Position numbers and translations under genes: made by a program
Part shown: positions 6,778 through 7,453 of the stretch, one piece after another
Position numbering within the stretch: position 1 is the first letter of the stretch
Layout: each line of letters starts with the position of its first letter
Origin: Nitriliruptoraceae bacterium
GTDB taxonomy: Bacteria; Actinomycetota; Nitriliruptoria; Nitriliruptorales; Nitriliruptoraceae
Direction: 5' to 3'
Assembly: GCA_007118045.1 (NCBI GenBank)
Contig: SKTG01000040.1
Location: 1 to 7,453 of the forward strand
DNA: 7,453 nt
Notes under the pieces: model-generated
Databases searched by the model: none
Seen by the model: only the letters and a program-made list of their open reading frames with translations
Told to the model about the DNA's origin: nothing

Positions 6778-7453
6778 CGTCCGATCCGATCACCCCGAGC
6801 ACCACCGTCTTGTTGTAGAAGTCGAGGACCCGGTCACGCCCGTTGGCGATCTCGCCGATCGTCAGCGCGCCGATCAACGGCCGGCCGATGTCGATGGCCT
6901 CGAGCTCCTCCACGAACCGATCACCCAGGTCGTCCACCCGGGACACGCAGTCCATCAGCAGTACCTGCCCCCGACCCCCCTCGCGTTCCAACGCGGCGCG
7001 CGTCACCTCGCCCACGCGACGCGCACCGTCCAACAGCGAGGCCCGGTCGCCGTGCAGGATCCGGACGTAGCACCCCGCGGGCACGTCGGCGATGCAGGCC
7101 AGGGAGCCGTCCCGTTCCTCGACGAGATCACGCACGACCGGCTCCGCGCCCACGCGCGCGATACCGAGGGGATACCAGCGCCCGAGCTGCTCGAGTGGCA
7201 CCGTGGTGCCCTCCCCCCCGGTGTGCTCCCGCACGACCTCACGGTAGGTCGCCGCGGCGGGCCGGCCGTCGAGCTCATGGATCCAGCGACCCGTGGCGGC
7301 GGTGACGGGCAGGTGAGGGCCGACGGGTAGCCAGCCGTGCGCGACGCCGATGTGGGCGGCCGCGGACAGCACGGCCACGACCGCGACCCCCTCGTGGAGC
7401 TCACCGTCGGCGATCACGCTCGGCGCGGGGGTCAGGTCCCGGTGGCCGGTACC
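6770..7453 (-). CDS. FIST domain sensory protein, N-terminus outside the window
   Basis: The last 227 residues of a protein whose frame is still open at the window edge; the GTG at 7417 is internal to homologous sequence and is not taken as the start. Visible residues 1-60 look like the end of a FIST N domain, with HGWLPVG followed by VTAATG and the ELDGRPA pattern. The rest matches FIST C, with PLGIAR near residue 95 and, near the end, GALTIGEIAN followed by FYNKTVVLGV. FIST is a sensory domain found in signalling proteins of bacteria and other organisms and proposed to bind small ligands such as amino acids; this is family knowledge, not shown by this sequence. FIST proteins are often encoded beside histidine kinases, diguanylate cyclases or chemotaxis proteins. 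Here the stop overlaps the kinase start, so the protein probably senses a ligand and passes the signal to that kinase. No enzyme motif is seen. Confidence 0.88.
   Translation of the reverse strand, partial: GTGHRDLTPAPSVIADGELHEGVAVVAVLSAAAHIGVAHGWLPVGPHLPVTAATGRWIHELDGRPAAATYREVVREHTGGEGTTVPLEQLGRWYPLGIARVGAEPVVRDLVEERDGSLACIADVPAGCYVRILHGDRASLLDGARRVGEVTRAALEREGGRGQVLLMDCVSRVDDLGDRFVEELEAIDIGRPLIGALTIGEIANGRDRVLDFYNKTVVLGVIGSDDG

Noticed and set aside
3016..7305. A 1429-codon open frame on the plus strand opposite the kinase and FIST genes
   Set aside because: It mirrors the minus-strand genes in GC-rich DNA where stop codons are rare. Its translation is low-complexity Arg/Gly/Pro/Asp/Val-rich with no recognisable domain, while the minus strand carries clear kinase, receiver and FIST motifs.

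Overview
The window is strongly GC-rich throughout. All five recognisable genes are on the minus strand, GTG starts are used, and a Rex repressor follows a small glutaredoxin-like gene. Together these suggest a high-GC Actinomycetota chromosome. I cannot name the lineage from the sequence. Transcription runs from high to low coordinates.

Layout, in transcription order. (1) 7453-6770: the C-terminal part of a FIST-domain sensory protein, cut by the window edge. (2) 6777-2899: a 1292-aa soluble hybrid histidine kinase, overlapping the FIST gene by 8 nt. It reads as three GAF-PAS modules, then HisKA, HATPase and a C-terminal receiver domain. (3) 2898-2672: a 227-bp intergenic region with no convincing gene. 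It holds a short direct repeat, weak terminator-like hairpins, an isolated AT-richer 25-bp inverted repeat that looks like an operator, and a GC-rich hairpin in the presumed leader of the next gene. (4) 2671-1130: an AMP-forming acyl-CoA synthetase. (5) 1133-843: a 96-aa glutaredoxin-like (DUF836-type) CxxC protein whose GTG overlaps the ligase stop by 4 nt. (6) 791-141: the NAD(H)-sensing repressor Rex. (7) 145-1: three identical 44-bp tandem repeats plus a partial copy. The array begins exactly at the rex stop codon and runs to the window edge.

There appear to be two transcription units. The first is a signalling pair: a FIST protein, probably a small-ligand sensor, made together with a cytoplasmic kinase that carries its own receiver but no Hpt or output domain, so its partners must lie elsewhere. 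The second is a ligase-glutaredoxin-rex unit joining acyl-CoA formation, thiol redox and NADH/NAD+ sensing. In many actinobacteria rex is followed by heme-biosynthesis genes such as hemA. If so here, they lie beyond position 1.

I see no mobile element, CRISPR array, tRNA or rRNA. I did not find a clearly new multi-gene system. The points most worth a second look are the FIST/hybrid-kinase pair, the 25-bp inverted repeat and the 44-bp array.
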